From positions 124,001-188,000 of the forward strand of contig NZ_JBBHDV010000003.1 in the NCBI RefSeq assembly GCF_037478135.1: 64,000 nt of DNA, in the 5' to 3' direction. Position 1 is the first letter of the stretch; each line of letters opens with the position of its first letter. Below the pieces are notes generated by a model that was not told where the DNA came from, made no database searches, and was given only the letters and a program-made list of their open reading frames with translations. Shown piece after piece: positions 8,552 through 17,547 of the stretch. The translations under genes were made by a program, and so were the position numbers. This DNA is from Denitratimonas sp037478135. Its GTDB lineage: Bacteria > Pseudomonadota > Gammaproteobacteria > Xanthomonadales > Xanthomonadaceae.

Positions 8552-8887
8552 ATGTGTCCGGTGAAACTGACCGCCCTTTCCACCCTGCTTGCCTGCTGGC
8601 AGCGGCATCCGGACTCCGAACAGGCCTTGCGTGCCTGGGCCGACGAGGTTCGTGCCGCGTGCCGGGACCAGCCGGTCGCAGTGAAAGGATCGTTCGACAA
8701 TGCCAGCATTCTCAAGGGCCGGCGCGTAGTGTCCAACATCAAGGGCAATGACTATCGCGTCGTGGTCGCGATTGCCTGCGGCATGAAGGTGGTGTTCGTG
8801 AAGTTCGTGGGCACGCATCAGGAATACGACCAGATCGACGTCGATACCGTGGAGTTGAAACCATGGCCGACACGCACTACACATTGA
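8552..8887 (+). CDS. higB: HigB-type mRNA interferase toxin
   Basis: The product is 111 aa from the ATG at 8552, or 108 aa from the GTG at 8561, which aligns better with the usual HigB N-terminus. The core WQRHPDSEQALRAWADEV, then ASILKGRRVVSNIKGNDYRVVVAI and VFVKFVGTHQEYDQID, matches the HigB subgroup of RelE-fold toxins (Pfam HigB_toxin). These cut mRNA on the ribosome and slow growth until neutralised. The 3' end overlaps the antitoxin gene by 25 bases in another frame, so the two are translated together. The toxin-before-antitoxin order is characteristic of higBA. Confidence 0.85.
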   Translation: MCPVKLTALSTLLACWQRHPDSEQALRAWADEVRAACRDQPVAVKGSFDNASILKGRRVVSNIKGNDYRVVVAIACGMKVVFVKFVGTHQEYDQIDVDTVELKPWPTRTTH

Positions 8888-9237
8888 CCCCGATCCGCAC
8901 CGAGGCGGACTACCGTGCAGCGCTGAAACAGGCCGAGCGATACGTCGATGCCGACCCTGATCCGGACAGTGCGGAAGGAGCGTATTTCGATGCGCTGGTG
9001 ACGCTGATCGAAGCCTGGGAAGCCCGGCATCATCCGGTGCCACCGCCTGATCCGGTGGAGGCGATCAGGTTCCGGATGGAGCAGGCCGGGTTGACGGTCA
9101 AGGATCTGGTTCCTTCCATCGGCCAGCCGAACCGGGTCTACGAAGTCCTGAACCGCAAGCACGGGCTGACGCTTGGAATGATCCGGAAACTGCACCGCAA
9201 CCTCGGTATCCCGGCGCAGAGCCTGATCGGCAATTGA
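8863..9237 (+). CDS. higA: HigA-type antitoxin, helix-turn-helix protein
   Basis: The product is 124 aa. The acidic N-terminal part (YRAALKQAERYVDADPDPDS...AEGAYFDALVTLIEAWE) should wrap the toxin. The C-terminal part (residues ~68-124: FRMEQAGLTVKDLVPSIGQPNRVYEVLNRK) is an XRE-like helix-turn-helix that would bind the operator in front of higB. It lies directly behind and overlaps the toxin gene. About 230 bases follow before the next gene and hold no gene I can support. Confidence 0.85.
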   Translation: MADTHYTLTPIRTEADYRAALKQAERYVDADPDPDSAEGAYFDALVTLIEAWEARHHPVPPPDPVEAIRFRMEQAGLTVKDLVPSIGQPNRVYEVLNRKHGLTLGMIRKLHRNLGIPAQSLIGN

Positions 9238-9470
9238 GGTGACAGGACGATGCGTTTCGACCTTGTCCTCGCGTTGCCGGGTGATGGCCGGTCCGGCCGG
9301 TTCCAGTCGATGGCGTGACGCCTTCTCCACGCCTGCGCCAATCAGGCCGCAGGCGGCCGCGTGCTACCATCCGCGCCCTTTCTGCGCGGTTCCACCGGGT
9401 GTTGCGCATCGCGCGATGCCGTGAGGTGTGGGGCGCCGCGCGTTCGCGCCTTTCTTCTCGGAGCCATGCC

Positions 9471-10001
9471 ATGACCGGCCATTGCATCCTTTCGCATGGG
9501 CTCAACAGCAGTCCGTCCGCTGCTCGCGTGTCGGCGCTGGCGCGGGTGGCCGGGGCGCTGGGCTGGACCCATGAGCGGCCGGATTATTCGGATCTGGATG
9601 CGGGCGGGGAACCGGCGGATCTGCCGTTACGGGTCGGGCGCCTGCTGGCGCGGGTGCGGCGCTGGCGCGAGGCCGGCAATCGCGGCTTGCTGGTGCTGGC
9701 CGGTTCCAGTCTCGGCGCCTACACCAGTGCGCTGGCGTCGTTGCAGGAAGCCTGTGACGGCCTGTTCCTGATGGTGCCGCCGGTGCATCTGCCCGAGCCT
9801 GCGGTGCCGTTACAGGCGGCGCGTGTGCCGACCTGGGTGGTGCACGCCTGGCACGATGAGCTGATTCCACCCAGCGACGTGGTGCGTTGGTGCCAGACGC
9901 GTGCGGATCGCCTGCTGATGCTGGCTGACAACCATCGGCTGGAAAACCATGTGGACGAGGTGGCAGCCGAGTTCGGCCGCTTTCTGCAGGTGCTGGCATG
10001 A
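9471..10001 (+). CDS. Alpha/beta-fold hydrolase, small YcfP-like esterase
   Basis: The product is 176 aa from the ATG at 9471, where the fold begins (MTGHCILSHGLNSSPSAARV). Sequence upstream in the same frame is Arg-rich and not convincing as protein. The oxyanion HG is in ILSHGLNS, the nucleophile elbow is GSSLGAY at about residue 83, the acid is probably in HAWHDELIP, and the His is in DNHRLENHVDEV. The substrate is unknown. Its stop overlaps the start of rlmKL (ATGA), so the two are translationally coupled. Confidence 0.8.
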   Translation: MTGHCILSHGLNSSPSAARVSALARVAGALGWTHERPDYSDLDAGGEPADLPLRVGRLLARVRRWREAGNRGLLVLAGSSLGAYTSALASLQEACDGLFLMVPPVHLPEPAVPLQAARVPTWVVHAWHDELIPPSDVVRWCQTRADRLLMLADNHRLENHVDEVAAEFGRFLQVLA

Positions 10002-12163
10002 GCGCGCCGCTGACCTTCTTCGCGCCCTGCGCCAAGGGGTTGGAATACCTGCTGGTCGAGGAATTGCGCGGGCTGGGTGCCGAGCAGGTGCGCGAAGCGC
10101 TGGCCGGGGTGCATTTTTCCGGCACGCTGGAAACCGGCTATCGCGCCTGCCTGTGGTCGCGCCTGGCCAGCCGCGTGCTGCTGCGCCTGTCGGAGTTTCC
10201 CGCCACCGATGAGGCCGCGCTGTATGCCGGTGTGCAGCAGATCGACTGGTCCGAGCATCTGTCCGAACACGGCACGCTGGCGGTGCATGCCAATCTGCAC
10301 GCCTCGCATCTGGACCACGCCCGCTACGCCGCGCAGAAGGTCAAGGATGCGGTCGTGGACCAGTTCCGCGAACGTACCGGGTTGCGGCCTTCGGTCGATA
10401 CCGAGCAGCCGGATCTGCGCATCAGCCTGAGCCTGCGCCGCAACATCGCCGCCGTGTTCATCGATCTGGCTGGCGAAAGCCTGCACCGGCGCGGTTGGCG
10501 CGGCGTGCAGGTGGCGGCGCCGTTGAAGGAAACCCTGGCCTGCGCGGTGCTGCTGCGCGGGCAGTGGCCGGCGATCAGTGCGCAGGGCGGCGCGCTGGTG
10601 GATCCGATGTGCGGCTCGGGCACCTTGCTGATCGAGGCGGCGCTGATGAGCGCGGATGTGGCGCCGGGGCTGGAGCGCGAACTGTTCGGTTTCCAGTACT
10701 GGCGCGGCCACGATGCGGCGCTGTGGCAGCGTCTGCTGGATGAAGCGCAGGCGCGTGCCGAACGTGGCCGGGCGGCGCTGACGGCGCGCTTTTTCGGTTT
10801 CGATCTGGATCCGGAAGCGGTGGCGATCAGCCGCGCCAATCTTGCCCAGGCCGGGCTGGCCGATGTGGTGTCGATCGAATGCCGCGAGGTGGCGCAGTTG
10901 CAGGCGCCGGCAGCCGCCACGCCCGGTCTGGTGGTCTGCAATCCGCCCTATGACGAGCGTCTGGCAGCCGATGCCGCGCTCTACCGGAAGTTGGGCGAAG
11001 CCCTGAAACACAGCTTTTCCGGCTGGCGCGCGGCGATTCTGGTGGCCGATGGCGAGCTGTCGCGCGCGCTCGGTCTGCGGCCGGAAAAGCGCTATGCGCT
11101 GCACAACGGCGCGCTGGCGTGTGAGCTTTTGCGCATCGACGATATCCAGCCGCCGGCAAGCGGCGCGCCGGTGGTGACGGAACGGCCGCTGGGCGAGGGC
11201 GCGCAGATGGTTGCCAACCGGCTGCGCAAGAACCTGCGTGCGCTGCGCAAGTGGCGCGAGCGCGAAGGCGTGGAATGCTTCCGTGCCTATGATGCCGACC
11301 TACCCGAATACGCCGCCGCGATCGATGTCTACCGCGGTGTTCCGGAAGAAAGCCCGCAATCGCCGCCGGAAATCTGGCTGCATGTGCAGGAATACCAGGC
11401 GCCGGCTTCGATTCCCGAGGATGTCGCGCGCCAGCGCCTGACCGATCTGGTGCACGCGGCGATGGCGGTGTTCGAACTGCCGCGTTCGCGCATCGCGGTG
11501 AAAACCCGGCAGCGCGGCAAAGGCGGCAGCAAATACGGCCGTTTCGATGCGCGCGGCCGCTTCCTGTGGGTGCGCGAGGGCGGCGCGCAGCTGCGCGTGA
11601 ACCTGTTCGACTATCTGGATACCGGCCTGTTCCTGGACCACCGCCCGCTGCGCCTGCGGCTGGCGCGGGAAGCGCAGGGCCGGCATGTGCTGAACCTGTT
11701 CAGCTACACCGGCGCGGCCAGCGTGCAGGCCGGCATCGGCGGGGCGCGCAGCACCACCAGCGTGGACCTGTCGGCCACCTATCTGGAATGGGCTGCGCAG
11801 AATCTGGCGCGCAACGGTCTGGCCGGGCAGGAACATCGCCTGGTGCAGGCCGATGTGATGCAGTGGCTGGCGGCCGAACGCGGGCGCTATGACCTGGTGT
11901 TCTGTGATCCGCCGACGTTTTCCAACTCGGCGCGGGCGGCGGATTTCGATGTGCAGCGTGAGCATGCGACGCTGATCCGGGCCTGCGTCGCGCGGCTGAG
12001 CGCGCATGGCGTGCTGATCTTTTCCAACAACTTCCGCCGCTTCCGCATGGATCCGGCGCTGCTGGAGGAGTTCGACGTGCGCGATATCCGGGCATCCACG
12101 CTGGACCCGGATTTCTCGCGCGATCCGCGCATCCACGGCGCCTGGGAGATCCGCCCGCGCTGA
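9998..12163 (+). CDS. rlmL: Bifunctional 23S rRNA methyltransferase RlmK/RlmL
   Basis: The product is 721 aa, the length of the fused gammaproteobacterial enzyme (rlmKL). In order: a THUMP RNA-binding domain (about 50-155), the RlmL domain that makes m2G2445 (DPMCGSGTLLIEAALM and catalytic NPPYDERL), then the RlmK domain that makes m7G2069 (LNLFSYTGAASVQAGIGGA, CDPPTFSNS). Both domains use S-adenosylmethionine. No frameshift or missing motif is seen. Confidence 0.95.
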   Translation: MSAPLTFFAPCAKGLEYLLVEELRGLGAEQVREALAGVHFSGTLETGYRACLWSRLASRVLLRLSEFPATDEAALYAGVQQIDWSEHLSEHGTLAVHANLHASHLDHARYAAQKVKDAVVDQFRERTGLRPSVDTEQPDLRISLSLRRNIAAVFIDLAGESLHRRGWRGVQVAAPLKETLACAVLLRGQWPAISAQGGALVDPMCGSGTLLIEAALMSADVAPGLERELFGFQYWRGHDAALWQRLLDEAQARAERGRAALTARFFGFDLDPEAVAISRANLAQAGLADVVSIECREVAQLQAPAAATPGLVVCNPPYDERLAADAALYRKLGEALKHSFSGWRAAILVADGELSRALGLRPEKRYALHNGALACELLRIDDIQPPASGAPVVTERPLGEGAQMVANRLRKNLRALRKWREREGVECFRAYDADLPEYAAAIDVYRGVPEESPQSPPEIWLHVQEYQAPASIPEDVARQRLTDLVHAAMAVFELPRSRIAVKTRQRGKGGSKYGRFDARGRFLWVREGGAQLRVNLFDYLDTGLFLDHRPLRLRLAREAQGRHVLNLFSYTGAASVQAGIGGARSTTSVDLSATYLEWAAQNLARNGLAGQEHRLVQADVMQWLAAERGRYDLVFCDPPTFSNSARAADFDVQREHATLIRACVARLSAHGVLIFSNNFRRFRMDPALLEEFDVRDIRASTLDPDFSRDPRIHGAWEIRPR

Positions 12164-12372
12164 TCCGTGCGCGCCGGAGTTCGCGGCGATGCGGGCTGTG
12201 GCGCTTGTGTGATGCGATTCCGGCGCAGGCAGGCCGAACGGGCTATTGCCGATGCCCGTATCCGGGCGCCATGCTAGGCACCGCCGGGCCGACTGCCCGG
12301 GATCGCAGCCGCACCGGTTGCGGCCCGGAACTTGGCAACGGCGGATGTTTTGGCGCACCAGACAAGGCACGC

Positions 12373-13011
12373 ATGCAGACACAACTCCAGCGGCTGTGGA
12401 ACGACGGCAACGAGCGTTGGCAATTCTTCCGGCAATGGCTGCGCCACCCGATTTCCACCGCCGCCATTTCGCCTTCCGGGGTGCGCCTGGTGCGCGCGAT
12501 GGTGGCCGAAATCCCGCCCGAGGCGCAGCGCGTGATCGAACTGGGCGCCGGCACCGGCGTCATGACGCGCGCGATTCTGGAGCGCGATATCGCGCCGCAG
12601 GATCTGCTGGTGTTCGAGCTGAACCCGGAGCTGGCGCGCTATCTGGAAGACGTCTTCCCGCAGGTGCGCATCCGTTGTGCCGATGCACGTGATCTGGCCG
12701 CCGAAGCGGCTGCCAGCGGCTTTGCCGAAGGCGGCCTGGCCGACGCGGTGATTTCCAGCCTCGGCTTGCTGTCGATGCCGCGCAGCCTGCAGAAGGACAT
12801 CCTGGCTGCGTCGTTCCAGTGCCTGAATCCGGGTGGCCGTTTCATCCAGTTCACCTACGGCCCGACCTGTCCGGTGCCGCGCGATATCCTCGACGAACTG
12901 GGCCTGCATGCGGTACGCGGCCAAACCGTGCTGCGCAATGTGCCGCCGGCCACGGTGTTCGTGTTCAGTCGGAGCCGCTCGCGCGCGATCGTGCCGCGTT
13001 CAATCCGCTGA
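12373..13011 (+). CDS. SAM-dependent methyltransferase, phospholipid N-methyltransferase-like
   Basis: The product is 212 aa from the ATG at 12373; an earlier in-frame start would add a Cys- and Gly-rich leader with no homology features. The segment RHPISTAAISPSGVRLVRAMVAEI followed by VIELGAGTGVMTRAILER is the motif I arrangement of PmtA/rRNA-dimethylase-like enzymes, and LVFELNPELA is motif II. Bacterial phospholipid N-methyltransferases of this type turn phosphatidylethanolamine into phosphatidylcholine. The substrate call is moderate because related enzymes of the same fold act on other acceptors. The 209 bases upstream hold only an 8-bp inverted repeat (12171-12178 and 12219-12226). Confidence 0.7.
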   Translation: MQTQLQRLWNDGNERWQFFRQWLRHPISTAAISPSGVRLVRAMVAEIPPEAQRVIELGAGTGVMTRAILERDIAPQDLLVFELNPELARYLEDVFPQVRIRCADARDLAAEAAASGFAEGGLADAVISSLGLLSMPRSLQKDILAASFQCLNPGGRFIQFTYGPTCPVPRDILDELGLHAVRGQTVLRNVPPATVFVFSRSRSRAIVPRSIR

Positions 13012-13019
13012 AAGCGGCG

Positions 13020-13272
13020 CTAGCCCGGATATTTTCATGAGATCGCAGAAAAGTGCCTGGCAAACCTCACCAGATTGCCATTTGATCCATGTTCCCGCTT
13101 TGGATGACGTGTCCCGTGCACTTTTCTGCTGACGCGGCGCTCACGGGTCTTTTGCACCGCTCGCTGCGTTGCTCCTCCCCCCGGTGGGGCCTGCCACCGG
13201 GAGTCGTTGCGCCTTGCGAGCGGCACAAAATCCCTCGCGATCATCCGCGCCCCTCATGAAGTATCCGGGCTA
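13020..13272. mobile_element. MITE-like repeat element with terminal inverted repeats
   Basis: The ends TAGCCCGGATATTTTCATGAG (written here as TAGCCCGGAT, then a TTCATGAG block) at 13021-13041 and the matching inverted copy at 13253-13272 are near-identical inverted repeats. Inside are a perfect 12-bp inverted pair (GCAGAAAAGTGC 13045-13056 and 13118-13129), a 15-bp imperfect pair (13150-13164 and 13216-13230) and a perfect 8-bp pair (13180-13187 and 13194-13201). GCGGCG flanks both sides (13014-13019, 13273-13278), as a target duplication would, although such hexamers are common at this GC. There is no transposase. It separates the methyltransferase gene from potI. Confidence 0.6.
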
Positions 13273-13309
13273 GCGGCGGAAGTTCCGGCCCCGCTCACCG
13301 CCGCGCGGT

Positions 13310-14116
13310 TCAACGCGCGGCGGACTTCTGCTGGCGGTGCAGCAGGATGCCGGCGATGGTGACCGCCACCATCACCACCATCACGATCAGCGTGGCCAGC
13401 GCGTTGATTTCTGGGGTCACACCGAGTTTCACCTTGGAATAGATCAGCATCGGCAGCGTGCTGGCGCCCGGGCCGGAGGTGAAGCTGGCGATCACCAGAT
13501 CATCCAGCGACAGGGTGAAGGCCAGCAGCCAGCCGGCCAGCAATGCCGGCGCGATCAGCGGCAGCGTGATCAGGAAAAACACCTTCCACGGCCGCGCGCC
13601 CAGATCCATCGCAGCCTCTTCCAGGCTGTCGTCCATCATCGTCAGGCGCGAGCGCACCACCACGGTGACGTAGCAGGCGGTGAAGGTGATGTGGGCCAGC
13701 GTGATCGTGGTCATGCCGCGCACCGGCCAGCCGATCAGCTGCTGCATGCTGACGAACAGCAGCAGCGCCGACAGTCCCAGCATCACCTCGGGCATCACCA
13801 GCGGCGCCGAGTTCATCAGCGACAACAGCCCGCGCCCGGGAAAACGCCCGAAGCGCGCCAGCGCCAGGCCGGCGGTGGTGCCCACCAGTACCGCGAAGGT
13901 GGCACTGGTGGAAGCGATCAGGAAGCTGCGCCACGCGGCCGAGAGGATCTGTTCGTTCTGGAACAGCCGCCCGTACCATTCGGTCGAAAATCCGCCCCAC
14001 ACCGTCACCAGCCGCGACTTGTTGAACGAGAACACGATCAGCGACACGATCGGCGCGTACAGGAACGCATAGCCGAAGGCCATCGCGGTGTAGAGGATCC
14101 ACGGCTTGCGGTTCAT
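13310..14116 (-). CDS. potI: Putrescine ABC transporter permease PotI
   Basis: The product is 268 aa, starting at the ATG 14116 which overlaps the potH stop by four bases. About six membrane helices are visible, with the inner-membrane permease EAA loop (EEAAMDLGARPWKVFFLITLPLIAPAL). PotI pairs with PotH to form the channel of the PotFGHI importer. It is the last gene of the minus-strand operon potF-potG-potH-potI. Confidence 0.9.
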   Translation of the reverse strand: MNRKPWILYTAMAFGYAFLYAPIVSLIVFSFNKSRLVTVWGGFSTEWYGRLFQNEQILSAAWRSFLIASTSATFAVLVGTTAGLALARFGRFPGRGLLSLMNSAPLVMPEVMLGLSALLLFVSMQQLIGWPVRGMTTITLAHITFTACYVTVVVRSRLTMMDDSLEEAAMDLGARPWKVFFLITLPLIAPALLAGWLLAFTLSLDDLVIASFTSGPGASTLPMLIYSKVKLGVTPEINALATLIVMVVMVAVTIAGILLHRQQKSAAR

Positions 14117-15099
14117 CGGCCGGCCTCGCGTTGTTCGCGCTTGTTTTCGACGTATTCGAAGATCAGCGTCGGCAGCACGATCAGCAGCAGCATCGCCACC
14201 GCCACCGCCGAGGCCAGTGGCCAGTCGCGGTTGGTGAAGAACTCGGTCCACAGCACGCGGCCGATGGTGATCGCATCCGGCCCGCCAAGGATGTCCGGGA
14301 TCACGAACTCGCCCACGGCCGGAATGAACACCAGCATGGAGCCTGCAATCATGCCCGGCAGCGACAGCGGCAAGGTGATCCGCAGGAAGGCATTCCACGG
14401 CCGCGCGCCCAGATCCTCGGCGGCCTCCAGCAGGGTGAAATCCATCCGCATCAGGTTCGCCGCCAGCGGCAGGATCATGAACGGCAGGTAGTTGTAGACG
14501 ATGCCGATGTACACCGCCAGATTGGTGTAGAGCAGCTCCAGCGGCTGCTCGATCACGCCCAGCCACAGCAGGAACTGGTTGATCAGGCCATTGGTTTTCA
14601 GGATGCCGCTCATCGCATAGGTGCGCAGCAGCGAGCTGGTCCAGAACGGCAGGATCACGCCCACCAGCAGCGCCATGCGCCACAGCGCCGGCGCGCGCGC
14701 GATGCCGTAGGCGATCGGGTAGCCGATCACCAGCGCGGCGGCAGTCGACACCCCGGCAAAGAGCAGCGAGTTCAGATAGGCCTGAAGGTAGAGGCTGTCC
14801 TTCAGCAGCGCGGTGTAGTTGGCCCAGCCCAGGCGGATCGACAGGCTACCTTCCTGGCTCAGATCCAGCAGTGCCGAATACGGCGGCGACTGGCCGAACA
14901 GCGCGCTGGACAGGCTGATCTTCATGACGATCAAGAACGGCACCAGGAAGAACAGCCCGAGCCACAGCATCGGCACGCCGATCACGAACAGGCGGCCACG
15001 ACGGCTGCCGAACTCGTGCCCGATCGTGCCGAACCAGCGGAACAGGTTGTGTACGACCTGGTTCCAGAAGCCGCCCAGGCCGCCGCCGCTGGCGCTCAT
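14113..15099 (-). CDS. potH: Putrescine ABC transporter permease PotH
   Basis: The product is 328 aa. A soluble N-terminal ~35 residues precede a first helix (LFVIGVPMLWLGLFFLVPFL) and further membrane segments; the EAA loop is EAAEDLGARPWNAFLRITLPLSLPG. The start overlaps the potG stop by four bases and its own stop overlaps potI the same way, so the three are translationally coupled. Together with PotI it forms the membrane pore for putrescine uptake. Confidence 0.9.
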   Translation of the reverse strand: MSASGGGLGGFWNQVVHNLFRWFGTIGHEFGSRRGRLFVIGVPMLWLGLFFLVPFLIVMKISLSSALFGQSPPYSALLDLSQEGSLSIRLGWANYTALLKDSLYLQAYLNSLLFAGVSTAAALVIGYPIAYGIARAPALWRMALLVGVILPFWTSSLLRTYAMSGILKTNGLINQFLLWLGVIEQPLELLYTNLAVYIGIVYNYLPFMILPLAANLMRMDFTLLEAAEDLGARPWNAFLRITLPLSLPGMIAGSMLVFIPAVGEFVIPDILGGPDAITIGRVLWTEFFTNRDWPLASAVAVAMLLLIVLPTLIFEYVENKREQREAGR

Positions 15100-16241
15100 C
15101 CGGCCAGCACCACGGCCGAGGCGGCGCTCCAGGACAGGTACAGTGTGTCGTCCCAGTCGTAATGCGGTTCGGAACTGCGCTCCACGTGGGTTTCCTGCAC
15201 CCGCAACACGGCGCCGCTGGCGGTCTTGACCTGATAGATCGAGACATCACCCAGATAGGCGATCTCCACCACCTGGCCGACCGCGACGTTGTCGGCCTGC
15301 GGCGGTGCTTCGTGCACATCGATCTTTTCCGGCCGCACCGAAATCGTCACCGGCGTGCCGACCGGCAGCGGATCGGCATGGCGCGCCTGGATTTCGGCAT
15401 CCAGCACATCGCAATAGACCTGCACCGTGCCGGCCTCCTCGTTCTGCGACGCGATGCGGCCTTCGATCAGGTTGGTGGAACCGATGAACTCGGCCACGAA
15501 GCGCGTGGCCGGGTATTCGTACAGGCCGGCCGGGGTGGAGACCTGTTCGATCATGCCGGCATTCATCACCGCCAGGCGCGAGGCCATGGTCATGGCTTCC
15601 TCCTGGTCGTGCGTGACCAGCACAAAGGTCGTACCGACGCGCTCCTGGATGTTCATCAGCTCGAACTGGGTGTGTTCGCGCAACTTGCGGTCCAGCGCGC
15701 CCAGCGGTTCGTCCAGCAGCAACAGCTTGGGCTGCTTGGCCAGCGAGCGCGCCAGTGCCACGCGCTGGCGCTGGCCGCCGGATAGCTGGTCCGGCTTGCG
15801 CTTGCCCAGATCCGGCATCTTCACCAGTTCCAGCATGTGCGCCACGCGCTCACGCACTTCCGCGGCTGGCAGCCGGTCCTGCTTCAGGCCGAAGGCGATG
15901 TTCTGCTCCACCGTCATATGCGGAAACAGCGCATAGCTCTGGAACATCATGTTCACCGGCCGCTCGTACGGCGGCAGCGCCGAAATATCCACGCCATCGA
16001 TCAGGATGCTGCCGCGATCCGGCTTCACCAGCCCGGCCAGGATGCGCAGCAGCGTGCTCTTGCCCGAGCCCGAACCGCCAAGCAGGGCGAACAGTTCGCC
16101 CTGGTAGATGTCCAGTGAGACATCATCGCAGGCGTAGACCTTGCCGTAGGTCTTGGTGACGTTCTGGATGCGCAGGAAAGGCTGCGCCGCCGGGTCCTGC
16201 CACGGCGCCACCGGCGTAGGACGACGGAGGGGATTGGACAT
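15096..16241 (-). CDS. potG: Putrescine ABC transporter ATP-binding protein PotG
   Basis: The product is 381 aa. Walker A is GGSGSGKST at about residues 54-62, the ABC signature LSGGQRQRVALARS, Walker B LLLLDEP with LGALDRKLRE, and the H-loop VTHDQEEA. The C-terminal ~110 residues are the TOBE-type domain of polyamine and sugar importers. It powers transport through PotH/PotI and starts 46 nt downstream of potF. Confidence 0.92.
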   Translation of the reverse strand: MSNPLRRPTPVAPWQDPAAQPFLRIQNVTKTYGKVYACDDVSLDIYQGELFALLGGSGSGKSTLLRILAGLVKPDRGSILIDGVDISALPPYERPVNMMFQSYALFPHMTVEQNIAFGLKQDRLPAAEVRERVAHMLELVKMPDLGKRKPDQLSGGQRQRVALARSLAKQPKLLLLDEPLGALDRKLREHTQFELMNIQERVGTTFVLVTHDQEEAMTMASRLAVMNAGMIEQVSTPAGLYEYPATRFVAEFIGSTNLIEGRIASQNEEAGTVQVYCDVLDAEIQARHADPLPVGTPVTISVRPEKIDVHEAPPQADNVAVGQVVEIAYLGDVSIYQVKTASGAVLRVQETHVERSSEPHYDWDDTLYLSWSAASAVVLAG

Positions 16242-16287
16242 CAGGAAAAGCTCCCGGCAGCTGGATGGGCAGGGTGGAGGCGGGCGC

Positions 16288-17427
16288 TCAGCGCCCGCTC
16301 TTGATCGAGGTCCAGGTGCGGACCCGTTCGCGTTGCAGGGCTTCGGGCAGCGAGGCCGGATCGATCAGCTTTTCCAGCACCTCCTGCGGCGGATATACGC
16401 CCGGATCGGAGGCGATTTCCGCATCCAGCAGCGCGGTCGCGGCGGTGTTGGGATTGGCATAGCCGACGTAATCGGTGATCTGCGCGATCACTTCCGGCTG
16501 CAGCAGGAAATCGATGAAGGCATGGGCGTTGTCCGGGTGCGGCGCGTCCTTCGGGATCGCCATCAGATCGAACCAGCGCACTGCGCCTTCCTTCGGGATG
16601 ATGTAGGCGATTTCCACCCCGTTGCCGGCTTCTTCGGCCCGGTCGCGCGCCTGCAGCACGTCACCCGAATAGCCCATCGCCAGGCACAGGTCGCCATTGG
16701 CCAGGTCGTCGATGTACTTGGAGGAGTTGAAATAGCGGATCGACGGCCGGATCGGCGCATAGGCCTCGCGCACCGCCTCCAGTTGCGCGCGATCACGCGA
16801 GTTCGGATCCTGGCCCAGCCAGATCAGTGCGGCGGAGAAGGTTTCCTGGTCATCGTCCAGCACGCTGATGCCGCAGCGCGCCAGTTTTTCAGCATTGGCT
16901 GGATCGAACAGCAACGCCCACGAATCCAGCTGCGCGTCTTCGCCCAGCGCTTCCCTGACCTTGGCCACATTGATGCCCAGACCAGTGGTGCCCCACATGT
17001 ACGGCACCACGTGCGCATGGCCCGGATCCACGTCGGCCAGCGCGTCGAGCTGGGTGGAATCGATATTGGAGAGATTCGGCAGCTTGTCCTTGTCCAGCGG
17101 CGCATAGATGCCGGCGGCGATCTGGCGCTGCGCAAACGGGCGCGCCGACGGGAACACCACGTCGTAGCCGGAGCTGCCGGTGGTCAGTTTGGTTTCCAGC
17201 ATCTCATTGGAGTCGTACACGTCGTAGACCACGCGGATGCCGCTGGCCTGCTGGAAGCGCTCGATGGTGTCCTCGGCCACATAGTCGGACCAGTTGTAGA
17301 CATGCAGCACCCGGGCTTCGGCGCCCGGCACCGTGGGCGTGGCCGCATCCTGTGCCTTGTCGCCGCAGGCCGCGAGTGTCAGCAGGGCAGCCGCCAGCGG
17401 CGCGGCCTTGAGTGGCTTGAGTTTCAT
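16288..17427 (-). CDS. potF: Putrescine-binding protein PotF
   Basis: The product is 379 aa. The N-terminus ends in LTLAACGDK with the Cys at residue 21, so here the binding protein is probably a lipoprotein anchored at the inner membrane. The mature sequence begins with the family block LHVYNWSDYVAEDTIERFQ and contains DVVFPSARPFAQRQI and GDLCLAMGYSGDV, typical of polyamine-binding proteins. It is the first gene of potFGHI. The 120 bases upstream contain no obvious promoter I would defend. Confidence 0.9.
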   Translation of the reverse strand: MKLKPLKAAPLAAALLTLAACGDKAQDAATPTVPGAEARVLHVYNWSDYVAEDTIERFQQASGIRVVYDVYDSNEMLETKLTTGSSGYDVVFPSARPFAQRQIAAGIYAPLDKDKLPNLSNIDSTQLDALADVDPGHAHVVPYMWGTTGLGINVAKVREALGEDAQLDSWALLFDPANAEKLARCGISVLDDDQETFSAALIWLGQDPNSRDRAQLEAVREAYAPIRPSIRYFNSSKYIDDLANGDLCLAMGYSGDVLQARDRAEEAGNGVEIAYIIPKEGAVRWFDLMAIPKDAPHPDNAHAFIDFLLQPEVIAQITDYVGYANPNTAATALLDAEIASDPGVYPPQEVLEKLIDPASLPEALQRERVRTWTSIKSGR

Positions 17428-17547
17428 CTTGGGAGTCCCGAACAGTGCGGCCCGGTGCCGCTGCGCAGCATGTTCAGGAGGATGCCGGGGGCTGTCAACG
17501 ACTGAAGCGGCCCGGCAGGGTGTTGCCGGGCCGCCAATGCACCGCCG

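Noticed and set aside
13035..13244. 69-codon minus-strand frame in the MITE-like element
   Set aside because: Lies entirely within structured repeat DNA; no ribosome-binding site and no domain.
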